A DNA stretch of 64,000 nt from Diphasiastrum complanatum (lineage: Eukaryota > Streptophyta > Lycopodiopsida > Lycopodiales > Lycopodiaceae): contig CM055101.1 of assembly GCA_029204225.1 (NCBI GenBank), positions 44,948,180 through 45,012,179 of the forward strand, written 5' to 3'. Below, piece after piece: positions 34,332 to 47,130 of the stretch. The notes beneath the pieces were generated by a model. The model saw only the letters and a list, made by a program, of their open reading frames with translations, was not told the origin of the DNA and made no database searches. Position numbers and translations under genes: made by a program. How positions within the stretch are numbered: position 1 is the first letter of the stretch; each line of letters starts with the position of its first letter.

Positions 34332-37300
34332 CTCATCTCAAATGAAATTAATCATTGCTCACACTTTCACAGGTTATCATCATTTTGACTAGTAGAGTCC
34401 TTATTTTCTAAATCCAGGGAAGTGAGTGCTACATCTATGCACAAGTTAATCTCAAATTCGAATATTCTACTCTTATAATGAAGGCCACCCTCAAATACTC
34501 GTCGTGCTCATGGTTGAACTTGAGCAATAAACCACCAAATCTTGTTTAGTCGGTGTGGTTGAAAAAACATCTTGAAAGTCAACTATTATAGAACATCTCA
34601 AAACTCAAATAGTGAAGTGGTGTACAAGCAAAAGAAACATGTGACATAAAAAAAATCTAAATAAAAGAATTGGAACTAATATTCTAAGGAAAGGAGAACT
34701 CCAATGAACTCCAATGCACTTGCTCAAATTGGTGAGGCAAAACCATGTGAAAGTGAAAGTGTACAATGATAACGATGTAATGTAGTTGGGTAGTGAAAGT
34801 GTACAATGATAACAATGGAATGTAGGAGTTCAAATATGCAAAAATGAATGGTCGGAATGGATTGAGCATCATGAGATCTTCGATCTAATTGGTACCTTGA
34901 AAATGCCAAAAACAAAAACGCCGATTGACATTTTTTAGATCAGCACTTTAGATTGATTGGTCAAAGTTGAGATTTCTATTGATCAATGTCTATCGACATT
35001 TTTTAGATTTATGCCTTTCAACATTTTTGAACTATGCTAAACATCGTGCATTTTTTTTTTAGAGAAAATCCTAACAATGCCAAATTATGTGTGTTTTTGT
35101 AGAGAAAATGCTAACCGTGCCATGTATTTTTGTAGATTTTCAACGTCTTTCAAACTAACCAAGTATTTACAATGAGTTGAAAGATTTCAGAAGGCAAAAT
35201 GAGGTGAGTAGAAGTATGAGTAACTCCAACAATTTGACCAATTTTGAGTTTAAGACATTTAGAATGCTTGAGTTTTATCTGCTATTGAATTAATTAAACC
35301 AAGATCATTGTGCAAGTTCCACTCTATATTGGTGGATGCATATATTGATTAGCAAATACGTTTCTAAGATTGCGCACTCAAGACACAAGGAATTCCATAT
35401 CCAATTGACAATGTAATAACAACTATCTTAAGCATATTTTTAAGGTAAAGATATATATCATTATATACACATAAAAATTGCTGTGCAATTTTTTGCCTCA
35501 TCATAATATTAACCTCAAAGTTAATACTTGCACGTAATTTGTCTTTGTTAATATCACATGCTTAGATAAAAATTAACATTCTTGTTGAAAAATTACAGAT
35601 CAATTATTTTTACACAGTAGTAAACATGTCATCTAATGAAGCAATGCTCAGAAACAAGTGTTTATATTTAGTGTACATGAGATAATATGTGCTTAGAATT
35701 TGGACTTGCAATATTTCATGTTGGGTATTAGCTTTGTGTGTGTTTTTTGTGATTGTTTAAGGCACAATCCCTCCATGAGATAACGAAAAATTAAAGAAGA
35801 TGCAAGAACATTACAAACTGAAATTTAAAAAAAAAAATTGATCAAGTACTCAATGGAACATTATCATCATGAAGTTCTGATACCCTGCCTCGACTTAAAT
35901 GAAAGGTACTATATATTTGTGATTGTTGAAAAGCATTAGCTAAATCCTTTGATAGAAAAAAAAAAATTCATGTTGGCCTACTAGGGTAGTTTTCATATTG
36001 GGGTCGTATGTACATAATCAAGCCTAATGAGCATTTTCCTAATGTTGGACTTGATTTATTTTATTTGACTAGCATGGATGTCCCTTTGAATAATGTCATC
36101 ACTTTATGCAAGACCTCAATGCAATGGAGTGACTAGCATGCTCTGTGTTGGCAGCAATTGAGAATGCAAATTTTTGGCTTGAATGCCAAGGCTTGTTCTT
36201 TGAAAGAGAGACATGTGCAAGGACAAAGTGAGAAAGTGCAACGTATGTACATGAATGGACATCCATAAACACATGGCAAATTTGCTACATATATAAATAG
36301 GTCCATTGGTGGTCACCTTTCAATAACTAATTGTGATTTTGAAGAATGCACCAATCGAAAGTAAAATTATTTCTCTCGATGTTTGAAAGGTACATATGTA
36401 ATGGTATGTGTGATTAGATTTATTAAATGTGGTGAAGAGCTAATCATCAAATATATCTTCAATCGTCCTTTGCCAAAATGTGTACAAAAAGCTTTCGGCC
36501 AAACACAACCATGTACATCTAGTTCATTAAAAATCTGCAAGATGAAATTTGTTGAAGGGGCGACACTCTAGATTCATTTTAAAGTATAGTCATTGTCAAA
36601 ATGAAGAAATAGGCCATTTTTAAAATATTTTACTAAAAGAGAGTTTTTTTGGATGGAATAAAGGTCATTTTTTGAGCTCGTAAAAGCTTGTGTAGAGATA
36701 ACTAACAATGTGTCAACATCATCAAAGGAGAAACATGTTTCATAAAAAAATTATTACCACTTTGTAGTACATACAAAAGGTTACTGATTTATTTATGCGC
36801 TACATTCGTTATTTTGTGATTGTGTTGCCAAATTAAGCCTACTTTTTTCTTGTAAACTTCCAAATCAGGTTGTGGGAAAGGTGTGTGCTTGTAGCCAAGG
36901 CACTATAGAGTGGTTTTAAGTATTTTTTATGAGCTTAATCATAGTACATTTTGAGTTGAAGCTAATAGAGAGAAAGCACATTATTGGAAAAAGCTAGTAA
37001 GCACATTTATTTTGCATATTGGTCTTCTGATTGCTCTTTATTGGCAAACATTGAGAGTGGAAGACCAGCCACAATTGACAGGAGGGCATTTATGCTTGTT
37101 ATGAGTATAAAACCTTCATAATCAAGTTCAACTCTCAAGGTTCGCACTAGCCAAAGGTAAATGACACTTAGAGGGACCTTTCAGAGATAAGGTTGATAAG
37201 AGTTCTATCAGACTAGGTGGTAGGAGAAACTTCACATCTTTTGCAAGGAGACATTTTTCATTTGAGGAGAGATTTGCGCTAGCTTGGAGTTGTGATGCAA

Positions 37301-37766
37301 TGGAAACTAATCATAGGGTGATAAATGTCCAAGTGAAGTCAGTTTAACTAGTTAAAATGGAACTCATAAGAGGAATCTAGTAGCTTGACGATATTTTACA
37401 ATAATGGTTTGCCCAAAGTTTGAAAATTAGTAGTTGTGGTACAAATGAGATGCATCATGGATAACAACTGTGAAGAGAGGCCATGTAACTAGGTGTTTGT
37501 GAATGAGAGTTAGCAAGTGGATTATCTAAATTCTAAAATTGAGATTGCAAGGTGGAAGTCTTTGGTGAGTCCAGAAAGTGGCAAGCATATATCACTTGAT
37601 TTAAGTGTGGTGAAGCTCATGCTTGGACATACTCGTTGATGGGTATAAAGCAAAAATGAGTGGTGACTTATGACTGGACACCTATGCAAATTCAAGACAT
37701 TGTATCATTGTAATAATTGGAGATCGTTTAATAAGCTGCATTCATATTGAGTTGGGGCATGATACT
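34332..37766. other. AT-rich intergenic sequence, no gene recognised
   Basis: Only short frames are present on either strand. A frame at 36383-36571 (MKGTYVMVCVIRFIKC..) is the longest with mixed composition and has no family I can name. Some stretches (36060-36320, 37080-37620) read like decayed coding sequence but contain many stops. Confidence 0.4.
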
Positions 37767-39004
37767 TGTTGGATTTATCCGAATAATGAATTTTTAATCT
37801 ACATCCATTCATCTATCCATAACTGCAATTTTTCTCATGTTAGCAGATTCCAGAGAATCCCCAGATGCCGAGCCAAGCTGAAAACAAAGAGTATCTCTCA
37901 CCCATGGCCGAGGAGGTCTCTGAAGGAGGAGAGCAGAAGAAGCTGAGAGCCGAGCATGAGAGCCGAGGATTACTAGCTAGGATGACAGTTGTTTTCTATG
38001 TTAGCCTACATGGTGTATCCCATAGAAGGAACGACCATGTAGGAGCTAGTAATGTTTCCTAGGCAATGTAAATAAGTGTAGACCCCCTTAAATAATTTAG
38101 AGTGAGCCATCTTTTGATGGTGACCTCTAGTGGAAGGGCTTTTTCTAGTTGTAGTTTCTAAATTAGTGGAATTGCCACTTGGGCTCCACATGGGCAGCCC
38201 TCTTGCTTATTTAAGGGCCCCCCTCTCTTGTGAGGGAGCTTTGATTGTATTGTCATTCCTCTTGATTGAATAAAGAAGATCTTCCACGAGTTCTTGGCAA
38301 TTGTGAAGCTCCTTGTTCATGGCAATCTTCTTGAGTGAAATTCCTATGAGCATGTTCTGATTTCTTTTTGTGATTGTGGAGTAATTAGATCTCTTGCTTA
38401 CTCTCTTGCTTTGTGGAATGTAGATGTGGATTAACTTCCTTGTTTCTCGATTTTGTAGTTTCAACATGTAGGTAAAGTATAGAGGCTGATATTGTGGATC
38501 TAATTTTGCATATTCACTAACAATCTTGTCCTTGATTGTTCTTGGGTATTCCAAGCATCAAGAAATGGGTGTTTCTTGATTCTTGGGCTGCTAGAATGCT
38601 GTTAGGAAATTAGCTTTCTTGTTTCTTGTTTCTTGTTGAGTAGCTTAATCTTGTTATTGCATTATTCCCTGATTTTCTAAGATAGTTTGGTAGATAGATT
38701 GTAGATTTGCTCTCTGTCCAGAACGTTGATCTATGCTTGAGCTAGGATTGGTTGTATGGCTTGTAAATGCATGTAGCTGAGTGAACATAATCGTTTCATC
38801 CCACTGACAGGCTGGGAATACACGTTGCAAACTGTGACATACTTCTGCCTGGGAACCGTTCTAAGCAAGAAGACTTAACTGTAAAGAACTGGCTGCTGGA
38901 AACGGACAGAAACACCCGGTTTCCAGAGTGGTAACCACTTGAAGTAACAAAGAAGTAAGAAGAAGAAGAACCGTGTTCACAGATTCGGCTGAAATCTATG
39001 AGCA
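37767..39004 (+). mobile_element. Probable 5' LTR of Gypsy element A
   Basis: The stretch begins TGTTGGATTTATCCG and ends ..CTATGAGCA just before a primer-binding-site-like sequence, giving a 1238-bp LTR with TG..CA ends. It contains a TATA-like TTATTTAAGGG near 38213 and AATAAAG near 38267, the expected promoter and poly(A) signals. The gag of element A follows at 40045 in the same orientation. The matching 3' LTR is not in the window. Confidence 0.55.
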
Positions 39005-39020
39005 TTTGGCACCATTTCCA
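39005..39020 (+). other. Primer-binding site of Gypsy element A
   Basis: TTTGGCACCATTTCC lies directly after the LTR end. It is a degenerate match to the TTGGCGCCGTTGCC sequence typical of tRNA-Asp-primed plant Gypsy elements. Position after the LTR supports it more than the sequence alone. Confidence 0.45.
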
Positions 39021-39126
39021 TAGCTATACAGACACTTATCAACGTCAAACCTTTTCGATCTGTGTTGCCAAACCATCGCTCTGAAGTCTCTCACACGCAT
39101 AATTAACGAGCTCGTCACTTTGGTCT

Positions 39127-39785
39127 CGACCGACGTCCAGCTCCATTTTCGACCAGGGGCTTCACGCTCCTTACCTAATCGACCTCCACGACTCTCGTAT
39201 GGACCAGATGGAATCTTGTTTCATTCACCTATTGAAACTACACACCAACTCTCAACCGACTCACTACCAGAAATATCATGCAAGTCCTGAGTTAACCCTC
39301 AACCGATGCTCATCGATCATATCTCACCCGAGCCTTTCAGTTGACATCTCGACCACAGACCTTCTGTCGCATCTCAACCGGTGCCTTTCTACATCTCGAC
39401 CGGAAACGTTATGTCAAATATCAACCGGAGGCATCATGTACGATCTCAACCGAAAGCTTTCTATCAAGTCTCGACCGAGGGCATTCTGTTCAAATCTCAA
39501 CTGAAGCAACCTGTCAAATCTCGACCGGAGACTTCTGTCCTGATCTCAACCAAACGCATTATGTTAGATCTCGACCGAAGTGCTCTGTTGGATCTCGACC
39601 GACACACTCTATTAGATCTCGACCGAAGTACTCTATTAGATCTCGACCAACATACTCTATTAGATCTCGACCGAAGTACTCTCTCTAATCTCGACCGAAG
39701 CCATTCCCTCAGCTCTCGACTGAACCTTTTGATCAATTCTCAACCGAGGATTTCCTATCAACTCTCAACCGAGTGCTTCGACTTC
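39127..39785 (+). repeat. Array of CTCGACCGAAG-type motifs in the Gypsy A leader
   Basis: About 22 copies of CTCGACCGA or CTCAACCGA recur at 20-30 base spacing; the central part has near-regular units such as TCTATTAGATCTCGACCGAAGTAC split by variants. It fills most of the space between the primer site and gag. One further isolated copy (ATCTCGACCGAAGCC) lies at about 42820 inside the element. Frames reading LDLDRSTLLDLDR are by-products of the repetition. Confidence 0.85.
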
Positions 39786-40044
39786 CAAACTGAACCAAGT
39801 CAACTTCAAAACAACATCTTTATTATTTGACTTGGTCTCAGTGTCTGCCAAATACCACAGTTCTTTCCAAATTTATTGCAATACCCTAACACCAAAAAAC
39901 AGAACAATTGTGCCATTTGAACACCACTACATTATTCGTCTCTGCTAATATTTTGAAAGAAAAAAAAAAACAACAAACAACAATCAATTTACCAAAGAGT
40001 CCAAGAGGCCTACTTACCCAATCCTAAGGTACTCTAAATTTGTT

Positions 40045-42545
40045 ATGGATCGTCCTTACGATCCAAATTCCATAGAGGACTATCCACCAGAGATGGTCTC
40101 TCCATCTACCGAACAGGCTCGATTCAATAGATATTTTAGGATGAAATCCCAAGTCCAAGAGCCATCAACAAACCCATTTGACAGATGGGAACCCATGCAT
40201 TTTGAAGCTCAATACAATCGACCACACTTTCATGCTGCAGAATATTTACATGTGCGAGCTCACTTGAATGGCGCTTTTGCAAATAATGTTCCGCGTACTG
40301 AAAAATGTACTCCCAAGTTAGATCTACCTAAGTACGACGGCAACACTGACCCTCAAATATTTTTTCAAGTCTTTGATAATGCATGCGATGTCTATGGCGA
40401 GACATCACTAGAAGCCATGGTTCAGCTCCTCTCGATGACCATGATCGATCGAGCACGAGAATGGTTTTTTAACCTTGATCGTGAAGATAAATGAGACTGG
40501 TCACTCTTCAAGGAAGCCTTCATCAAACGTTTTAAGCCATTTTGTTTGATCGAAAGTCCTTTTGTCAAGCTGAGTAACATCAAAATGACGAAAGATGAGA
40601 AAGTACGTGATTACGTAGAAAGATTAAAAAGGCAGGTACAAGAACAACCAACCGAATCTATGCTCATCATTTGGTTCCTCGTTGGCCTCCCACGATGGAT
40701 ACGATGTGAACTTCACTCCAATGATGAATATACATCATTGAAACAAGCCATGTCTGATGCCATTCAAGAAGAAGACGAGGGATCAGATGTCGATGAGCCA
40801 CGTGAATGGAGAGCACATCATGTTGTCCAAGAAGCTCGACCAAATGAGGAAACATGAGAACAGTTATGGAAAACACAAATGGAATTGCTTAACCAGCAAC
40901 ACCAGCAATAGATGGAGAAACTCACGAAAGAGTTTCAAACACTCTTAAGTCTATCCAGAGTTCGATGCCAGGTTAGTTACCCACTGGCCAAATCCACCAT
41001 AGACGAGAGAATACATGGTGCCCTCACTGTCGAGGTGCACACACTGGCAATGAGTGCCCATCATACCAACCGGTCCCAGATACTTCATTGATCAAATGTG
41101 ACATCTGCGACTTTATGGGTCATACCTCACTCTATTGCTATTATAACCCGAGGAACCAACCTCAGCACCAGTCAGGGGGACATTATCAACCTCCTTGCCA
41201 CCAGTTTGTTTCACAAAACCAAAATCAGCACTATCCATCACAAAACAACCAAGTCCATATACAAGAGTTGCCCAGACAATCTAGACTTGAACCTCAACCA
41301 CAGCTGGCGCTCTTAGGACAACCTCCAAGGGGACAACCTGATCTAGGAGCACAAAAACATAGACACCCTCGAGAATCTGCACAAACACATATTTAAGAAA
41401 ACTCCTACGATCAATCATATAATCACGATACCACACTCCCATCTACTAATTCTCAACCATATCAAACCGACAACTCATGCTCGTGCAAACTGGATGAGTA
41501 TTTCACACCACTAGAAAATCCAGCACAGTTAGTCATCCTTATCGCAATAGGACCAATGAGCAACCGTTGTTTTATTTGTGGAGAAACTGGCCACTTCATG
41601 GTTGATTGTAAAGTTAAGAACCAATACCATACAGAGTGTCCAGACTGTGTTTGCAAACACAGTTTTAAAGATTGTCCTAAACAACCTAACATGATCCTTC
41701 CAGCACGTCGTCATATATCATCCGAACCTGTTAGACTTCTCACTAGAGCACAACGCCAACACCAAGAACAACAACAAAACAATGCTAAATCAGCTGACCC
41801 ACATGGAAGCCACTTGACAGCTTCCACATTACCCAAAGACTACCTAGACCCAAACGTGGAACAAAGGCAGTACAATGAATTTAGAGATGAGTTTTTGCGA
41901 GAGGAAGAACATACAGAAAGTTTGTTATCTGTTTAGATCCCTAAGCAATCCCTACATGGACTTAAAGTATTTTTAGACCTCTTGCAAGCTCAACTCACTA
42001 TGCCATTCCATAGCGCGATAAAATCTTTCACTGGGCTTCAGCGCTATATTTATCATAGTTTTCAACTGCCTACTATTCCTAACGACCAGCAAAAAACAAA
42101 AGATATTCCTGAAATTTTCCAGATTCCTATGAATCTACTGAATATAGGTGTTGCTAAGGGGACTAGCATCACCTTGCCTTCGTCCTATAAAGACTATCCC
42201 GTAGTATCCGCTATCCTTGATAGCGGATCAGACGTCAATATAATGACTTTGTCATTGGCAAAATCATGGGGCTTCCATACCCTCGATCAACAACGATACA
42301 AACTTCGCATGGATGCTCAACGAGTTACAGACCCTGCTGGTCATTTATCAAATATCAATGTTCGAATAGCAGGTGTCAAATTTGTAATCGATTGTGTCAT
42401 CTTAGACTTACCAGAAGATGCAAATACTTATAAACTCCTTCTTGGTACACCCTAGCTCCAGATGGCAGACGTTGTCCAAGATTGGAAACATAACAAAATC
42501 ACCTTTGGCAATCACGACAAACGAGTCACTGTTGACTCAACTGGC
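40045..42545 (+). pseudogene. Gypsy element A gag and protease
   Basis: The gag starts MDRPYDPNSIEDYPPEM. Its core PKLDLPKYDGNTDPQIFFQ..AREWFFNL..W..FKEAFIKRF..KMTKDEKVRDYVERLK is typical of Ty3/Gypsy capsid. A stop (TGA at about 40492) and a frame change near 40860-41015 break it. Three Cys/His modules follow: CPHCRGAHTGNEC (41019-41057), CDICDFMGHTSLYC and CFICGETGHFMVDC, the last followed by CPDCVCKHSFKDC. The protease has AILDSGSDVNIMTLS (about 42210-42250) and ends LLLGTP, a stop for Trp, then LQMADVVQDWKHNKITF. The remainder to about 43030 has no RT motif. The element is cut at about 43085 by minus-strand element B. Confidence 0.85.
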
Positions 42546-43086
42546 CATGTCAAACCGGCTAAAGTTTATGATGATTGGTCATCAACAACTTATGATGAAT
42601 CAGATAGTGTCCCGATCCAACCAAAAGGCCACTATACAAGATCCACGGACATAACAAATTTGGGTCAAGCACTAGCCACTGTCAACTGTGCTTACTCCAA
42701 CCGATGTCGTATCGAAACCGCTGCAAAAGATTTGGATATTCTACCATCTTCTACAGACATTGATACACCCATCATCCCACTTATGATGATTGACCCGATT
42801 CCTATAGCTTGGTGCACGTCACATCTCGACCGAAGCCAGACGACGACATCCATAAATGCCTTGACAATGATGCCATTCGCACCTCAGCAAAGTGCAAATT
42901 CTGGAGTTTCTTGCGACTATCTGCTGGCGATCTTTCTGCTCATGTGCTTGATTCTGGCGCTCTCTCATTCCATGCTTCTATCCTTGGTTAAACACCACCT
43001 CCACCAAGCATCCACCATCATCGTTTGATTACCATTGAGAGCGCCATCACCAATACTTTCCAAACCTAACATCGCCTGCAGATGAC

Positions 43087-45660
43087 TCATCCATTTGAAA
43101 ATTTTCGTAAAGGCCTGTACCCTAGTTGTGTACTACTTGATGCAGATGGAGATTCAGGTATATCCATGACCACAAAAGTAATCACATACTGCATGCCTAT
43201 TATCTTTATGGGAATATCAACAACTATACTTTTTGGTTTCACACAGGATTGATCTGCTAGCTTGATGGCGAATCTGGCTGGCTTCAATCCTTGTAATCCC
43301 CATTTTTCGTACAAAGTAGTGGAGATCAGATTGACACCTGATCCTCCATCTACCACTGCCGCCTCGTCCTCGTATCTCTTGTGTTTGGTTGGCAAAGTGA
43401 TGTTGTGTTCCTCACTCTCCCATGTTGCTCCGATGTGGAGGACGTTACTTGTTTCATCATAGCCCGCACAATAGATGGGCTCAGGCGCTACTGGCTCCTC
43501 GTCCGCTTTGGCCCATTCAGCTAAAAGGCTTTTCGCTTGTGGTGCAATCCGCAGTAGTTCTCCGAAGGGTAAACTAACGTGGCTTGACAGCAAGAGTGTG
43601 AGCCTTTCAGTGCGTGGTTCCTCAAGCTCCACCATGTGAAAAGGTGGTTCATGTTGGTGCAACCGATCATTCTGATCAGTGCGTAGTGGTGAGCCCGTTT
43701 GCAGTTCCCGTTCGACGCCAACTGGAGGTTCTATGAGAATGTTTCGTTCTTGCTCTTTTTCCTCCTCTTGTGCTTTTTGTACCCAGTGTCTTATTTCCTG
43801 GTACTATCTTCTCTCTTCCCTCACATTTGGATATGGCGCTGAAGTTGAGGGCTGGTCGTCAGTGACCGATGGTGGTGATGAGGGAGCCACTTCCTTCCTC
43901 TTTTGTGCTCGCGTAACAACTAATACAGGAGCATCATCGTGTCGACCTTTCGATGGCATCCCCGTTGGAACTGCTAATTGTTGTATGGCAATGAGGTTAA
44001 GAGGTGCACTGGTTCCAGGTTTAAATGGACAATTCTTGAAACAGTGTCCATAAACGCAATCCCGGCATGAGGTTGTATATTGTTCTTTGTAGGAACATTC
44101 TGCAATTCTATGTCCCTCGCCGGACTCGTAGCAGCCGTAATTTCTTTCACATTGACGTTGAGTTTGAGCTGCATAGGCCGAAACATATTCATTTATGACA
44201 AGATCCATAAATGGTTCATCTGGTCCGTACCACTGCTGCTGCTCAGGTTGAGGTGGCATTTGCATTTATTGTTCTGCTGCTGTCAGGTTTACATGGGCCA
44301 CTTGTTGATTGGCTGGCCCTGGTGGAGCAGGTAAGGCCATGCGTTGTGGTTGATTGGGTGCACCGTACCTTGGGGCCGCATTAGGTGCCCCTTGATGATA
44401 AGGATAAGAAGTCTGATAAGGACTTCTCTTCTGTTGAACAACCCTGGGGTTAAACGGGCAAAATGTTGTATCGTGCGATGTTGCATTGCACAGATGGCAG
44501 AATCTATGTGTCAGTCTCAGATTTTGCTTTAGGACTGAACACTCGTTCGCTGTATGGTTTTGCATGCATATTGAACACCATACATTTTCTCATCGAGGAT
44601 ACTATAGCTGGTTTGGTTTCGGTTGACGTGGAGTTACTGCTACAGCTCCTTGTAAGGCCTTCAATTTCTGGTCAAACTGCGCCGTAAGTTGTTCCGTCTG
44701 CTATTTGTGTAATTTTGTCATTTGCTCCAACAGCAGTTATGTGGATAGAGCGAATGCGTTTGATGATGATGATGCGATCGAAGGAGTAGGAGTGTGGGTG
44801 GAAGGATATTCGTCGTCAGATCCCTCATCCTCTTCTCTGATGGCATCTTCCATAGCTTCTTGCAGAGTAGCGTACTGCTCCCTTTCGTTTCACTTCTCTT
44901 CTGATGCTTCGTGGTAATCTGGCTAGGAACCACATGATCACCCATGATCGGGAGTCAAGGCTGCACTGCACTCAGATCGTAGATGTTTGACCTGTTCAAT
45001 ATAGTCCCGGACCCTTTCTTGTTTTCCCATCTTGACTTTGCTCAGTAGGAGAAACGGGTCTTCCAGGAACTTCCTTGGCTTAAAGCACGTAATGAGAGCC
45101 TCTTTAACCGCTTCCCAGGTGGATTTCTCTTCGTCTGACAGGCTGAAAAACCAATCTTGAGCCACTTCAAGTAAGGACATAGGGAATAGCATCAGCTTCT
45201 CTGCAGGTGTCCGTTCATCGTAGATTTCACAAGCTTGCTCGTAGATCTGGAGGAATCGGATGGGATCTGATGATCCGTCGTATTTTGGTATCTCCATCCG
45301 TGGTGCTCTTCAAACTGCGTGCAAGGGTGCGATAGGTACAGGTTGGCCCATTGGATCCATTGGTGCTGGTTCCAGTTCTGCCTCTTGTTGCACAGATGCT
45401 AATCTGGGAAGGTGTGGTGCCTGATTTGCTATCATTCGTGCTATTAATGGTCCCGATCTCAAATTCATCCAATGGTAGGTTCCAAATGGATCTTGCTTAT
45501 ACAGTAGGATGCAGTCTGGATCTTCAAGGATCTGATGGATCTGATTGGCCGGAATGAATTTTAGACCTTTTACGGTGGTTTTTCCTTGATAACTTTTTAC
45601 TCCTTGCACTGATTGACCTGAGATTTTGACAGTAGCTGGATCTGATGCAGATCTTTTCAC
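43087..45660 (-). pseudogene. Gypsy element B gag and protease, minus strand
   Basis: All coding blocks from 45660 down to 43087 lie in one frame, separated by a few stops, so decay is mild. Order: N-terminal segment (MKRSASDPATVKISG..), capsid core (MEIPKYDGSSDPIRFLQ..AQDWFFSLSDEEKSTWEAVKEALITCFKPRKF..QERVRDYIEQVKHL, 45297-44960), Cys/His modules CSICMQNHTANEC (44577-44539), CHLCNATSHDTTFC and CYESGEGHRIAEC plus CRDCVYGHCFKNC, then a protease with AAVVDGGSGVNLIS (about 43340) and VVDIPIKIIGMQYVITFVVMD. It is clearly related to element A but diverged. RT, RNase H and integrase are missing: the element ends at the junction with A. Confidence 0.85.
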
Positions 45661-45668
45661 TGATCTGG

Positions 45669-46410
45669 CCTGCGAGGGTTATCTTGTGCGAGGGTTATCT
45701 TTTGCGAGGGTTCTTTAGCTGTTTTTGCAGGTAAAAAACTTGATATCTTTCAGATCTCTGGGAAGTAACTCTTGCAAGCTTCACAGTGGCTGGATCTGGG
45801 TCAGATCTCACTATAGAATTCTCTACGAGAGTTAACTCTCGCAAGAAGTGAGAATTTCACTGTCTGCGAGAGTTCAAATCACTTTTGTGCTTGATCTTCA
45901 CTAGATCTTCATACTAACTCTCGCAGGCTTCATCACTGATGTAATTTGACCTTCTAAATCGATTGAGAGGGTCTACGAGAGTTCTTACTAGAAAGATTTG
46001 CTGGATCTTCATTTTTTAGTGATTTTTTAGCACTTAAATCCAATTTTCTGTTCACTGTAATCAAACTAACTCTTGCAAGTTCTTCTGTGTCCTGGTCTCA
46101 CTGAGATGGAAATTTAAAATTCTCTGCGAGAGTTCTTGACCTCTGAAACTGAAAATTTCACTATTTGCGAGGGTTCACTAGTACTTTCCCATCTTTTTTT
46201 CACTAGAAACTCTCGCACAGACACTTAATCATCAAACTAACTCTCGCAAGATTCTCTGTGTCCCGGTTTCACTGAGATGGAACTTCAGAGGGCTCTGTGA
46301 GAGTTCTTATGAAGATTTGATTTTTTTTGGATTTTTCAAGGGTTTTTTGAATTTTTTATGATTTTTCTCTGAATTTTACAATCTGCTTGGAACTAACTCT
46401 CGCAGGCTTC
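45669..46410 (-). repeat. Array of TGCGAGAGTTC/AACTCTCGCA motifs in the Gypsy B leader
   Basis: More than 15 copies of GCGAGRGTT or its complement AACTCTCGC, some degenerate (TTGCAAG, TACGAGAG), are spread at irregular 20-70 base spacing between LTR and gag. Orientations are mixed, so the copies can pair: CGAGAGTTAACTCTCG at 45826-45841 is a perfect 16-base palindrome. The position matches the unrelated-looking array of element A. Confidence 0.8.
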
Positions 46411-46529
46411 TATGCAGGTCTAAAACAGTACCCTGGAGCTACTGCCAGTCATGCAAGGGTTAATTCCGACTGATTCTGGAGATATAAAGATCTGATGAGT
46501 TTTTTGAAAGAGAGAGCAAGAGAGTGAGG

Positions 46530-47095
46530 GTGGAGGTTAGCTCAAATGCTCCTTATGCTTGCTAATGGAAAAACATTCACTATTGGCAAACAATAAACAT
46601 GGAAATAGAAAGCAAGAGAAAACACAACCAAGAGCAATAGCAAGTAGTGAATAACAAATGAGGATGCTTCTCTTCCAAAAATGGTAGAGTTTCCTCCTTC
46701 TCATCAAGCATGGAAATAATGTACAAATGGTGCCTTTTTATAAAATGGGGAAGGCCCTTGCCCCTCAATCTTATTGGCTAATATTCACAATGATCCTAAC
46801 CATTCATCTTGGACCCAACTTGATCCAAGGGTCCACAAAAAGTACATTAGAAATCACAAGATTCATGTGAGTCCCAATTTGGACCCAACTCTAAAAAGTG
46901 ATCTCTAAGTTTAAAAATGACATTGGGCCTCTAGTTTTATTTTAATTACAAGGCCCAAGTCAAGTTTATTTTATTTACAACTTCAATTGCGTGCTCATTA
47001 GGCCATGGGCTTATACACGCATGATGCCATGCCCTCGCAACACATTTTATTGGAGGATTTTATTTATTTACATTTCGTTGGGAATACCCCCAACG
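46530..47095 (-). mobile_element. LTR of Gypsy element B (5' LTR position)
   Basis: The stretch matches 57121-57681 throughout: GGAGGTTAGCTCAAATGCTCC, the ATGGGCTTATACRCGCA segment, TGCCATGCCCTCGCAACACA, and the end GGGAATACCCCCAAC. On the minus strand the LTR start reads YGTTGGGGGTATTCCC. A short GA-rich run at 46510-46530 corresponds to the large microsatellite next to the other copy, so the LTR may extend further left. Confidence 0.75.
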
Positions 47096-47130
47096 AACAT
47101 AATACCCAATAAAACTTGTGGATCTTGCTG

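Noticed and set aside
37865-38554. Frames at 37865-38062 and 38207-38554 as host genes
   Set aside because: They fall inside the probable Gypsy A LTR (TG..CA ends, TATA-like and AATAAA words) and show no domain.
39341-39830. Frames reading LDLDRSTLLDLDR as a possible repeat protein
   Set aside because: Several frames and both strands show similar periodic products because the DNA is a short tandem array; position before gag and after an LTR argues for a leader, not a gene.
46485-46520. Possible hammerhead ribozyme core (CTGATGAG..GAAAG)
   Set aside because: The bases between the two core words are a T run that cannot form stem II, and no flanking stems I or III are visible. I also looked for hammerhead cores in the RT element repeats, because Penelope-like elements can carry them, and found none convincing.
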